Source: JAPLDB01 sp038206355 (lineage in GTDB: Bacteria; Bacteroidota; Bacteroidia; AKYH767-A; 2013-40CM-41-45). Taken from it: a stretch of 64,000 nucleotides of DNA. Location: the NCBI GenBank assembly GCA_038206355.1, contig JBBRAY010000003.1, positions 62,001 through 126,000 on the forward strand. Direction: 5' to 3'. Of this stretch, positions 17,335 through 26,547 are shown piece after piece. The notes below the pieces were generated by a model. The model had not been told where the DNA came from. It did no database searches and saw only the letters and a program-made list of their open reading frames with translations. Numbering within the stretch: position 1 is the stretch's first letter; the number at the start of each line of letters is the position of its first letter. The translations under genes were made by a program, and so were the position numbers.

Positions 17335-17515
17335 TAATCAAATATTAACACTACTGTCCGACTAAAAATAATTTTGCTTTGAAAGATTCATCGCTACGCT
17401 CTGAATGACAATGTTACCAGGTATTTGCAAGGATATTTACTCTCCAAAAGTCCTGTCATTCAGAGCGCAGCGAGGAATCTCATTAAATTTAGTCGGACAG
17501 TAATCAAATATTAAC
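17335..17515. mobile_element. MITE-like palindromic element with 15-bp flanking direct repeats
   Basis: Core 17352-17502 is bounded by the terminal inverted repeat TACTGTCCGACTAAA (left 17352-17366; right copy inverted at 17488-17502). An inner pair of 27 bases starting AGATTC and ending GAATGACA (left 17384-17410; right, inverted, 17454-17480) matches at 25 positions, so the whole element can fold into one long hairpin. It is flanked by identical 15-base direct repeats TAATCAAATATTAAC (17335-17349 and 17501-17515), which overlap the core by two bases on the right. The right repeat contains the stop codon of the AtpI-like gene. There is no transposase inside. The spacer 17092-17334 to its left holds a further inverted copy of cttcgaataac but no gene. 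Confidence 0.72.
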
Positions 17516-17876
17516 TACGAAACTGCTTCATCAACGCTACCACCTCAAATGCAGTGAACAGAAAATAATGCAGCACAAATGCAATAGCAAATGGAACCAA
17601 TGTAGGTTTGTCAATTAAACGATAGAGCAATAGAATGATGATGTACAAAAACAGTCGAATAACGGTTCCACTCATATAATACCTGACGATTACCTGCGGA
17701 CGGGCTTCTTTGTTTTTGGTAATGATGAAATGAAACAAAGCAGTGATGATAAAAAAAATCGCAATGATTGCCTCCGGATGCGGAATTGGATTTTGAGGAA
17801 CCAGCTTATTCCAGGCAAAATCAATAATGCCAAGGGCAGCAGAAAAAAGAAATAATTTGAGTAGGAATGTTTTCAT
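17511..17876 (-). CDS. Four-helix membrane protein in the AtpI position
   Basis: 121 residues with four predicted membrane helices (about 5-22, 35-52, 70-90 and 95-115). It follows atpZ and precedes atpB, the place of the ATP synthase assembly factor AtpI in other bacteria. The sequence is not clearly AtpI to my eye, but size, topology and position agree. AtpI is thought to help assemble the c-ring or transport Mg2+; here that is inference from position only. The stop codon lies inside a direct repeat flanking the MITE-like element, so the C-terminal residues may have been altered by that insertion. Confidence 0.7.
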   Translation of the reverse strand: MKTFLLKLFLFSAALGIIDFAWNKLVPQNPIPHPEAIIAIFFIITALFHFIITKNKEARPQVIVRYYMSGTVIRLFLYIIILLLYRLIDKPTLVPFAIAFVLHYFLFTAFEVVALMKQFRS

Positions 17877-18018
17877 CTTTAAACAGGTGCGAAAGTATAC
17901 TAATCAGTTCTGATCCCAATGGAGTTGAAAAAGCGATTTAAAATTTTCTCAGAGAACCTTTTCCGTAGGTTACTCCCGCGGATTATGAAATCTCCTGAAA
18001 CCGTTCTAACAATTCCCA

Positions 18019-18246
18019 TCACTTTTTCCTGATCAGATCCTTCAATGCATAGTACATCCCGCCAAAAATCGCCACAAATAAAAACAACAGTGTAAAAGCG
18101 GGGAATTTCAATCCAAGGTATTGATCCAGCTGCCGGCCTCCCCACACGCCAAGGCCTATCAACGCTGCCATCTGAAAAACCATGGACGAGTAGCGAACAT
18201 AATTGTTCACCTTTGTTTTGGGCTCCTTATCTTGTTCTTCTTCCAT
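18019..18246 (-). CDS. atpZ: AtpZ/AtpI family protein
   Basis: 75 residues: a charged N-terminus (MEEEQDKEPKTKV) followed by two membrane helices, with MVFQMAALIGLGVWGGRQLD in helix 1 and FTLLFLFVAIFGGMYYALKDL in helix 2. The G-x-W-x-G-x-x-L-D pattern is that of the AtpZ/AtpI family, encoded at the head of F-type ATP synthase operons and linked to Mg2+ or assembly. It is the first gene of the operon here. Upstream, TACCTTTA lies 12 bases before the ATG as a possible minus-7 element. Confidence 0.88.
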   Translation of the reverse strand: MEEEQDKEPKTKVNNYVRYSSMVFQMAALIGLGVWGGRQLDQYLGLKFPAFTLLFLFVAIFGGMYYALKDLIRKK

Positions 18247-18498
18247 TGTGATTGTAAAGGTAAAGAATGATTCAATTTATTTATCAAATTCAGTTTATAG
18301 CCAACATCAATATTTATTTTGCACCGATCAAAATTTTATAGTCCTTAGTGGTTCAAACTTATCTCCCGGGAAATGGTAAAAGCGCAACACCTCTGATTTC
18401 AGGCCTGACTTTTATTGGCTGATCACGATGTTGTTTTTACTTACTCCGGAATCAATAGAACCACTGCTCGTTTTTTAACCAACTGCATTCATCACCGG

Positions 18499-21400
18499 AT
18501 GAAATTTTCTTTCTTAAAATATTTTTTTCTCTTCCCGCTGTGCATTCTGTTTATCATGATAGGAAAGGCCCAGCAGGTTTTTGAAAAAGGAAACCCCGTG
18601 ACTTTTGTTAAGCAACGCGCAACCCATTTCGATGAAAAAGTTTTAAGGGAAAGAATGCTGGCCGATGGATTGCCGATTGCCGTTACAAATAAATTAGTCG
18701 AACAACACCGGCAAATGTGGGCCAAAGGGATGCTCGTTGAATGGAGCAGTGCTCAAACGGCGCGCAATGGTCCGGGCAATCCCGGCACCTGTGCAGTATG
18801 CAGCGACATGAGTGCAGAAAACGGTTGGGGCGCATGGGATGGTGCTGTGGGAGATAATTCAAGCGGGAATCCTCCGCTTTGGGGTCCGCTGGGATCACCA
18901 ACAGCACCAAATTTTAATCTGAACTCCGGACCGGGAAAGGATATTTGTACCCCCGGCTTTAATCCGGGTGATCCTCCGCTGCCATTGGTCGCTCCCGGAT
19001 TTGGAAGCACATCCATTGAGCTCGGCGAACCGCAAATGGCTGGATCTGTTACCGAACAATTGGTTTATCCATTAACCGTAGCAGTAACTGACACCAATTT
19101 TATTTATGCCTATGCGCTGGTGCTTGAAGACGCCGGTCATCCGAATGGTGAACGCCCTTATGCAGAATTTGTAATGCTAAATCCGGCAGGCGATACTATC
19201 CCTTGTGCCTTTTTTCATTATGAAGCTGCTGAACCCAACGGCCAGCTATTGCCCGGTTTTTACCAGGGAACGTGTGGCGCAAAATATAAACCCTGGACTA
19301 CAGTTGGTGTTAACCTCTCATCTTACGTCGGGCAAACGGTAACGCTCATCATCACCAATGCTGATTGCATCTGGGGCGCGCATTTCGCTCAGTCATACTG
19401 GGATTTTAATTGCGGAATATTACAGGGAAGCTCTTCCACCGATTGTTATGGTGTTGCTGATACACTCCGTGGTCCTGATGATCCGAATATCAATTACACC
19501 TACCATTGGTTTCCCGGCGGACAAACCACACAAAACATAATTGTTTATCCTCAACCCGGTGATACTTTTATTGTTGCCGTAGAACCCCCTACAGGCTGCA
19601 ACTTTTATGAAATTTTTGTTCCACAGCCACAGGGCATCAATCCCAATTTTACTTATACACCATTGTGCGGCTCTGTAAATTTTCATGACGTAAGTACTAC
19701 TTCCAGTGGAGCGCCAATCATTGCATGGCACTGGAGTTTCCCGGGCGGCAATCCATCATCTTCCACACTGCAAAATCCGGTGGTTAGTTATGCCGGTGGA
19801 AATTTTACCGCCACACTCATTGTTACAGCTGCATCCGGCTGTATTGATACCGTCACCATTTCCGGAATCCCGACAAGCGCTTCCCCTACAGCATCTTTTA
19901 CAGCGAATAATGTTTGTATCGGCGAAAGCATTTTATTTAATGATCATTCCACTCCCGTCGGAAATGATCCCATCGTTTTATGGAACTGGAATTTTGGTGA
20001 TGGTCAGCATTCAGTATTGGCAGATCCGAATCACTTGTATGCTTCGGCAAATTCATTTGTCGTATCACTTACCGTTACTTCTCAGGGCGGATGTTCTTCA
20101 ACCATCACCGATACTGTAGTTGTTCATCCATTCCCTGTTGCGAATTTCACGGCTGATGATGTATGTGAACATACTCCAACCGTTTTTGATAATCTGTCTG
20201 CAGGATCTCCTTCGCAATGGTTGTGGAACTTCGGTGACGGGAATGGTTCTTCGGTTGAATCTCCAACGCATACCTATACTGTAAGTGGAAACTACATTAC
20301 AACACTGGTAGTTGTTTCAGGTTTTGGTTGCAGAGATACCACTACAAGAAACATCCTTGTAAACCCCAATCCGGTTGCACAATTCAGCGCCGTTGAAGTA
20401 TGTGTGGGAGATACCACCTGCTTCACTGATCTCTCTACTGTTTCATCGGGTGTAAATGTTTTATGGTCATGGAATTTTGGCGATACACTTTCAGGTGCGG
20501 CAAATATTTCCACGCAGCAAAACCCATGTCACATTTTTACTCCGGATGCAACGTATGCTCCGGTTGTATTTCGTGTTACTACCGATATGGGATGTGTGAA
20601 TTCAATTTCTCATAATATCGATTTTTTTACTTTGCCTGTTGCGGCCTTTAGCGCTACCAAAGCATGTGTAAGTGATCCAACCTGCTTTACTGACCTATCT
20701 ACCATCAATACCGGTCAGATCGTTGGATGGATCTGGAATTTTGGAGATGCTGCATCAGGGGCTACTAATTTCTCTGACGCAGAAAACCCTTGTCACACGT
20801 TTACACCCAATGGAAATTTTATTCCTGTCAGACTTACGATCACTTCAGTAAATGGATGCGAGGACAGCTATCAGGAAGAAGTTGATTTTTGGGAATTCCC
20901 TCAGGCCAACTTTACAAATACCGTTGGTTGCCTGAACACACTAACACATTTCACCGACCTCAGCAATCCTTCTGTAGCTGACGATCCGCTGCATATCTGG
21001 AATTGGAATTTTGGCGACAACACCGGAATATCGTGGAATCAAAATCCTGATCACCTCTATTCATCTTCCGGATATTTCGACGTACAGCTGATAGTAACCA
21101 CTGCACACAATTGCCACGACACGATTACGATTCCTGCGCGTGTTTACAGTTTGCCCGTTCCGGAATTTTCTGATTCAGCTCAGGGATGCACGCCATTCTG
21201 TGCAACTTTTAACGACTTATCATCTACTGTTGATGGAAACATCAGCAACTGGCAATGGACTTTTGCGGGAGGACGTCCAACTATATCCACTTCTGCAAAT
21301 CCTGATATCTGCTATGAAATTCCGGGAAGATATAATGTAACCCTCATTACCACCACCAGTTTTGGTTGTAAGGACACGTTGATGAAACCACGATATGTAG

Positions 21401-22020
21401 ATGTGTTTGAATTGCCAACGGCAGATTTCAGCATCAACCCTGATACATCTACAAGTCTGCTCATCCCTTCATTTGATTTTCGCGAACTGTGGTCTGCGAA
21501 CGTTGCTGAATGGCAATGGGACTTTGGCGATGGTTCTGAAATTGAAACCGGCATCAGCAACCCATCTCATTCTTACGGGGCTTCCATTGACAACAATACC
21601 TACTATTCTTATCTCGTTACTGTATATGTACAAACCGAAAATGGCTGCCGTGATTCGATTACCAGAAAAGTAGAAGTGACTCCTGATTTTTCTTTTTTTA
21701 TTCCGAACACTTTTACGCCGAACGGAGACCACATCAATGATATGTTTTACGGAAAAGGAAGAGGCATTCGGGATTATACCATTTCCATTTACGACCGGTG
21801 GGGAATTTTAATATGGACTTGTCATGAGGACGGACTTAACACCGACTGGGATCGCTATCAACAGGATGGAATGCCGGGTGCATGTCAGTGGAATGGTATC
21901 CCGAATACAAATATCTCGGACAGGAAATTACAAAATGACGTATATGTGTGGCGTGTGCGGCTCACAACTATTTTCGGAGAAGAAAAAGTTTTTATCGGAC
22001 ACGTAAGCGCGGTTAAGTAA
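18499..22020 (+). CDS. PKD-repeat surface protein with T9SS type B (gliding-motility) tail
   Basis: The start is placed at 18499 (MKFSFLKYFFLFPLCILFIM, a signal peptide); a longer frame begins at 18415 but has no signal peptide. It has 1173 residues. An N-terminal lectin-like or jelly-roll segment (about 100-330) is followed by roughly eight PKD domains recognised by WNFGDG, WSWNFGDT and WQWDFGDGSE. The last 90 residues (FIPNTFTPNGDHINDMF, ISIYDRWG, NDVYVWRV) are the gliding-motility-associated C-terminal (type B) sorting domain, so it is secreted through T9SS and probably held at the cell surface. Large PKD proteins of this class serve as adhesins. No operon partner. Confidence 0.88.
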   Translation: MKFSFLKYFFLFPLCILFIMIGKAQQVFEKGNPVTFVKQRATHFDEKVLRERMLADGLPIAVTNKLVEQHRQMWAKGMLVEWSSAQTARNGPGNPGTCAVCSDMSAENGWGAWDGAVGDNSSGNPPLWGPLGSPTAPNFNLNSGPGKDICTPGFNPGDPPLPLVAPGFGSTSIELGEPQMAGSVTEQLVYPLTVAVTDTNFIYAYALVLEDAGHPNGERPYAEFVMLNPAGDTIPCAFFHYEAAEPNGQLLPGFYQGTCGAKYKPWTTVGVNLSSYVGQTVTLIITNADCIWGAHFAQSYWDFNCGILQGSSSTDCYGVADTLRGPDDPNINYTYHWFPGGQTTQNIIVYPQPGDTFIVAVEPPTGCNFYEIFVPQPQGINPNFTYTPLCGSVNFHDVSTTSSGAPIIAWHWSFPGGNPSSSTLQNPVVSYAGGNFTATLIVTAASGCIDTVTISGIPTSASPTASFTANNVCIGESILFNDHSTPVGNDPIVLWNWNFGDGQHSVLADPNHLYASANSFVVSLTVTSQGGCSSTITDTVVVHPFPVANFTADDVCEHTPTVFDNLSAGSPSQWLWNFGDGNGSSVESPTHTYTVSGNYITTLVVVSGFGCRDTTTRNILVNPNPVAQFSAVEVCVGDTTCFTDLSTVSSGVNVLWSWNFGDTLSGAANISTQQNPCHIFTPDATYAPVVFRVTTDMGCVNSISHNIDFFTLPVAAFSATKACVSDPTCFTDLSTINTGQIVGWIWNFGDAASGATNFSDAENPCHTFTPNGNFIPVRLTITSVNGCEDSYQEEVDFWEFPQANFTNTVGCLNTLTHFTDLSNPSVADDPLHIWNWNFGDNTGISWNQNPDHLYSSSGYFDVQLIVTTAHNCHDTITIPARVYSLPVPEFSDSAQGCTPFCATFNDLSSTVDGNISNWQWTFAGGRPTISTSANPDICYEIPGRYNVTLITTTSFGCKDTLMKPRYVDVFELPTADFSINPDTSTSLLIPSFDFRELWSANVAEWQWDFGDGSEIETGISNPSHSYGASIDNNTYYSYLVTVYVQTENGCRDSITRKVEVTPDFSFFIPNTFTPNGDHINDMFYGKGRGIRDYTISIYDRWGILIWTCHEDGLNTDWDRYQQDGMPGACQWNGIPNTNISDRKLQNDVYVWRVRLTTIFGEEKVFIGHVSAVK

Positions 22021-22083
22021 CGTAATATTTTAGATGTAAGATGTAATATTTGAAACAGCCAAACTTGGTAATATAAATATTAC

Positions 22084-22105
22084 TCCCGATAGATTTCGGG
22101 ATTAC
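22084..22105. repeat. CCCGATAG hairpin after the PKD gene
   Basis: cccgatagatttcggg forms a short stem-loop in the spacer between the two convergent genes. The same cccga-tag-n-tcggg pattern is the first hairpin of the dispersed repeats at 32399 and 52843. Confidence 0.5.
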
Positions 22106-22121
22106 CTATTACCTTCTCTGA

Positions 22122-22940
22122 TTACTTGTTCTTCCCGTCAGTCAACCCCGCATCCATCGCCACGTCAATGGTTACAGCCGGAACACTTTCAGGCGTTGCT
22201 TCAACAAAAGCATCATTCCATATCACTTCAATATTTGCAAATTGCATATCACCATTTGAAACAGGGATATCCTTCCAGTATAAAGTGAATGTGTCTTCTT
22301 GTCCTTTCTTCAGCAGAAACGGTTTGCGCTGTCCCTTGGTTCCCATGTTTGCAAACTCCGTCCCTTTCGGTGTAAGCAGAGAAGCCTGCCCCGGATTTAC
22401 AATACCTATTTTACTTCCATTATAAGTGGAGGAGAATTTCACGGCTACGAGATCCGTTTTCTTTTCATTCTTCAATTGCAGAATATGAAACGGCCCTGCT
22501 TCAAATTCGTTTTTTGCAACCGGCAGTTTAAAGTTCTCTGCATCTTCTGATTTTGCCTTTGCGGGTACGCGTGAAATACCTTTTACTTCAACGGTAAAAT
22601 TCTCAACCCTGAGATCGCCACCTTTGATATCAACAATTCTGTAGTCGTCGTCATTCGGACCGATGAGCAAATCCTTTTCTGTATTTTTTATATCTCTTCC
22701 GTTTGCTTTTAAAATAATGTCATCCGTTTTAACCAGAATAAAATCAGCAGTATTATTCTTCACCATAAATTTAAATTTGATGTATGCGTCAGTTGCAACC
22801 GCACTGGAAATAGTAACAGTAACCGGTCCCATTTCCTTTGTAATTTCATTATAGAAAACTTTGGCGTACACTTTCTTTTTTTGTGCAGAAGCTGATGCTG
22901 CAAACAAAACTACAAGAGCCAAGGCGAGAACTTTTTTCAT
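22122..22940 (-). CDS. Exported protein of unknown function
   Basis: 272 residues with a clear signal peptide (MKKVLALALVVLFAASASAQ). The mature protein is beta-rich and appears to have two immunoglobulin-like halves (VTVTISSAVATDAYIKFKF, about 40-130, and FTLYWKDIPVSNGDMQFANI, about 215-250). I do not recognise the family. A perfect minus-7 octamer TATTTTTG on the minus strand (22960-22967) lies 20 bases before the start codon. The neighbours run convergently on the left and divergently on the right, so the gene is monocistronic. Confidence 0.75.
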   Translation of the reverse strand: MKKVLALALVVLFAASASAQKKKVYAKVFYNEITKEMGPVTVTISSAVATDAYIKFKFMVKNNTADFILVKTDDIILKANGRDIKNTEKDLLIGPNDDDYRIVDIKGGDLRVENFTVEVKGISRVPAKAKSEDAENFKLPVAKNEFEAGPFHILQLKNEKKTDLVAVKFSSTYNGSKIGIVNPGQASLLTPKGTEFANMGTKGQRKPFLLKKGQEDTFTLYWKDIPVSNGDMQFANIEVIWNDAFVEATPESVPAVTIDVAMDAGLTDGKNK

Positions 22941-23130
22941 AGGTGATTTAATTTGCGCGCAAAAATAGAAAATTTCATCAGAAGATAATTATATCGGTTT
23001 GGATATAAGAATTCCAAATATTTTCCCTTCGGAATTCGATTTATAGCCGCCGGCCCTTTAAGCGCCGGACGCTGACCCGCTTCCTGATCCTTGTCCTCAA
23101 TACCGTATAATTCTTGCCTCGTATTTATAT

Positions 23131-23160
23131 CTTTCCTACCTTCGGAAAGGAGATTTTTTT
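23131..23160 (+). terminator. Hairpin with T-run in the leader of the EF-G-like gene
   Basis: ctttcc (23131-23136) pairs with ggaaag (23144-23149), followed by gaga and seven T. It lies 51 bases before the EF-G-like start codon and just after a TATCTTTC minus-7-like octamer. It could therefore be a weak attenuator of this gene. Confidence 0.4.
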
Positions 23161-23210
23161 AATGTCATCTCCGTGCGTTCTTAATCAGTTAAATTTAAAA
23201 CTCAACTACT

Positions 23211-25337
23211 ATGAAAGTGTACGATGACAAACACATTAAAAATGTGGTGCTGGTAGGGGCGAGCAAGTCCGGCAAGACAACGCTCGCAGAAGCCATGTTG
23301 TTCGAAGCCGGACTTATCAATCGCAGAGGAACAGTAGAGGAAAAAAATACTGTTTCTGATTATCACGAAATTGAACACGACCGCGGTAATTCAGTATATG
23401 CTACAAGTATGCATACTGAATGGCGCGACTACAAAATAAATATTATTGATACGCCGGGCCTTGATGACTTCATCGGCGAATTAATTTCTTCCCTTCGCGT
23501 TGCCGATACTGCAGTGATGCTTTTAAATGGAGAGAATGGCGTGGAAGTAGGAACTGAACTGATCTGGAACTACGTAGAGAAATTTCAGAAGCCCATCATC
23601 TTTGCAGTCAATCACCTCGACCACAACAAAAGTGATTTTGACAATACCGTTGAACAGGCGCATCACCGTTTCGGCAAAGCGATTACATTGATGCAATATC
23701 CCGTTAACCAGGGAGATGGTTTTGATTCCATCATTGATTTGCTGAAGATGACGATGTATAAATTTCCTGCTACCGGCGGCAAACCACAAAAGCTACCCAT
23801 TCCTCCTGAGGAAAAAGAAAAAGCTGATGAACTTCACAATGCACTTGTAGAAAAGGCGGCAGAGAATGATGAGAAATTAATGGAGAAGTTTTTTGAAAAA
23901 GGATCGCTCGATGAAGATGAACTTCGCGAAGGATTGAAACTCGGAATGCTCCACCATGATGTATTTCCTGTCTTCTGTCTCTCTGCAAAAAAAGACATGG
24001 GCAGCGGACGACTCATGGGATTCATTGACAATGTAGCGCCCAGTGCCACCGATCTTTTTCCTGAAAAATTAACGGATGACAGCGAACTTAAATGCGATCC
24101 GAAAGGTCCTGCGGTATTGTTTGTTTTTAAAACGCTGATCGAACCACATCTGGGCAAACTCACCTTTTTCAAAGTGATGAGCGGAGAAGTGGCCACAGGC
24201 ATGGACCTCGTTAACAGCAAGACAGGACATACGGAACGCCTCAACCAGCTTTTTATCATGGATGGAAAAAACCGAAATCCAATTGCTAAACTTACTGCAG
24301 GCGACATTGGCGCCACATTAAAATTAAAAGATACACAAACCAATCAAACGCTATGCGCCATCGGAAAAGAGATTGAACTCGATCCCATTCATTTTCCTGA
24401 AGCACGCCTTCGCGCGGCCATCTTCGCAAAGAATAAAGCTGATGATGAAAAACTTGGTACCGTACTCAGTGAAATCCACTCCGAAGATCCAACGCTTACT
24501 TATGAATTCGCACGAGAACTTAAACAACTCATCATCGGTTGTCAGGGGGAATTACACATGGCGATTACAAAATGGCGCCTTGAAAAAACATATCACCTTG
24601 AAATAGATTTTGAAAAGCCGCGTATTCCATACCGTGAAACAATTCAGAAACCGTCGCAAGCCAGTTACAAGCACAGGAAACAAAGCGGTGGCGCAGGCCA
24701 GTTTGGCGAAGTGTATATGAAAGTTGAACCATATCACGAAGGCATGCCTGAACCTGCAGGCGTGAGTGTGCGCAACAAAGAAGTCTTCGATTTGCAATGG
24801 GGCGGCAAACTTGTTTTTTACAATTGCATTGTAGGCGGCGTGATTGATGCACGATTCATTCCTTCCATTCAAAAAGGCGTGATGGAAAAAATGCATGAAG
24901 GTCCGATTACGGGTTCTTTCGTGCGTGATGTACGCGTGATCGTGTATGACGGAAAGATGCATGCAGTTGACAGCAACGACATCAGCTTTAAAATTGCCGG
25001 CATGATGGCATTCAAAGAAGCTTTTCAACTCGCCGATCCAAAAATCCTCGAGCCGATTTATGAAATAGAAGTAAATGTTCCGGAAGAACTGATGGGCGAC
25101 GTAGTAACCGATTTACAGGGCCGGCGCAGCATCATTATGGGTATGGATAGCAAAGGAGGTTACCAGGTAATTAAAGCCCGCACACCACTCGCTGAACTGG
25201 ACCGCTACTCTACTTCACTGCGCTCAATCACACAAGGACGAGGTAACTACACAGGTAAGTTTGCTGAGTATGCGCCTGTACCCGGCGACATACAGAAAAA
25301 ACTTGCGGAAGAATATAAGAAGACAGAGGTACATTGA
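23211..25337 (+). CDS. Elongation factor G-like GTPase (EF-G2 type)
   Basis: 708 residues with all five EF-G domains. G1 is GASKSGKT (16-23). G3 is DTPGLDDF, where canonical EF-G has DTPGHVDF. G4 reads NHLD instead of NKMD. The switch I RGITI motif is replaced by RGNSVYATS. Domain IV (GGAGQFGEVYMKVEP) and domain V are present. The missing catalytic histidine of DTPGH and the altered switch suggest slow or different GTP hydrolysis. It resembles the second EF-G copies (FusA2-like) rather than the main translocase, which should be encoded elsewhere with the str operon. A translation or ribosome-recycling role is inferred; the family's function is poorly known. Confidence 0.88.
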   Translation: MKVYDDKHIKNVVLVGASKSGKTTLAEAMLFEAGLINRRGTVEEKNTVSDYHEIEHDRGNSVYATSMHTEWRDYKINIIDTPGLDDFIGELISSLRVADTAVMLLNGENGVEVGTELIWNYVEKFQKPIIFAVNHLDHNKSDFDNTVEQAHHRFGKAITLMQYPVNQGDGFDSIIDLLKMTMYKFPATGGKPQKLPIPPEEKEKADELHNALVEKAAENDEKLMEKFFEKGSLDEDELREGLKLGMLHHDVFPVFCLSAKKDMGSGRLMGFIDNVAPSATDLFPEKLTDDSELKCDPKGPAVLFVFKTLIEPHLGKLTFFKVMSGEVATGMDLVNSKTGHTERLNQLFIMDGKNRNPIAKLTAGDIGATLKLKDTQTNQTLCAIGKEIELDPIHFPEARLRAAIFAKNKADDEKLGTVLSEIHSEDPTLTYEFARELKQLIIGCQGELHMAITKWRLEKTYHLEIDFEKPRIPYRETIQKPSQASYKHRKQSGGAGQFGEVYMKVEPYHEGMPEPAGVSVRNKEVFDLQWGGKLVFYNCIVGGVIDARFIPSIQKGVMEKMHEGPITGSFVRDVRVIVYDGKMHAVDSNDISFKIAGMMAFKEAFQLADPKILEPIYEIEVNVPEELMGDVVTDLQGRRSIIMGMDSKGGYQVIKARTPLAELDRYSTSLRSITQGRGNYTGKFAEYAPVPGDIQKKLAEEYKKTEVH

Positions 25338-25445
25338 AGGGAAACCACACACAGTCTGGCCAGCCGATCCTTCATCCCCGCTCCTGTACAGCGGGGGCTA
25401 ATGCTTATGCTTCGACCACAAGACATAAATGAAATTTCAACTTAA

Positions 25446-26402
25446 ATGATCAAGGCATTCCTGTTAATCCTTTCGTTCGTATTTTTCGAAAATTGTTTTG
25501 CCCAGGACCCGCAGTTTGTACAATCGCATTCAAACGCTATTTACCTGAACCCTGCGCTCACGGGTTGTTTCATAAGCCCTGTGTTATCGGAGGGGTTGCG
25601 GCTACAATGGCCGAACCTGACCGGATCTTATAATACCTATTGTGCTTCTTATCACCAACTGGTGCGTATACTTCATGGTGGACTTGGTTGCTATTATATG
25701 TATGATAATGCTTGAGAGCGCACGTTGCAGACAAGCCGTTTCAATATTTCATATGCAGCACATTTCGAAATAAAAAATAAGCTCGTGCTCAGATTGGGAT
25801 TGACAGGGGGCTATGTAAGCAGGACGTTTGACTGGGACAAACTTACTTTCGGCGACCTCATCGATCCTCGGTACGGATTTGTTTATCCTACCACTGAGGA
25901 ACGGCCTCCTTCTAGCAAAAAGTTTTTCGATTGTGGCATCGGAGTGGCGGCGTACATGAAAAATTTTTATTTGAACGGTGCCATTGATCACCTGAATGAA
26001 CCGGATGAGTCTTTTATAAAAAAATCAAAAGGTAGTAATCTGCCGAAGAAATTTCTTTTTAATGCCGGGCTGCATATTCCCATTGGTGATAGCGCCAAAC
26101 TGATCTCTATCAATCCCGATGTGGTTTATTTGAAACAAAGGGATTTTAATATGACAATAACTACGGTTACTGTGAGGTTGAAGTATGCACTTATTGGAGT
26201 AGGCGCGAAAACAAATAGCGGATTTATTTTTTCAGTAGGAGCCGAAGGAGAATATTTCCGGTTCTGTTACTCATACGATACTGAGCATTCACTACTGGCG
26301 AATGCAACAGGTGTCTCACATGAATTTTCTTTTGCTATAAAAATTGCCAACATCTTTCCTAAGAAAGGAAGCTGGACAGCGATAAACCTTGAAGCGATTT
26401 AA
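25446..26402 (+). pseudogene. PorP/SprF family T9SS membrane protein, interrupted by in-frame TGA
   Basis: The frame starts at 25446 with a signal peptide (FLLILSFVFFENCFAQ) and the family opening DPQFVQSHSNAIYLNPALTG. It runs to GLGCYYMYDNA and meets TGA at 25713-25715. The same frame continues without shift (ERTLQTSRFNISYAAHF, LRLGLTGGYVSRTFDW, then the barrel end) to 26402. The combined length of 318 residues is normal for PorP/SprF, the outer-membrane partners of T9SS type B substrates. TGA sits where TGG (Trp) would be a one-base change. Because other genes here use TGA as a real stop, this is read as a nonsense mutation rather than recoding. Confidence 0.85.
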
Positions 26403-26547
26403 GCATTAATTTCAAAGGCATATGGATCACCTGAATTTCCGGATTCTTTGCGAGGTTAAAACCAAATAAACTTGTGAGGAACTAGTAGTGGTGGTGTTCA
26501 TCTTTGTTGTGATGGTAAGTATCTTTACTTCTTAAAAATTATTCGCA

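Noticed and set aside
24552..25028. 158-codon minus-strand frame within the EF-G-like gene
   Set aside because: Antisense shadow of a well conserved gene; composition (His/Phe/Cys rich) is typical of such shadows.
25713..25715. Genetic code change with TGA read as Trp
   Set aside because: msrC, comF and other intact genes end at TGA in the right place; only one gene shows an internal TGA.
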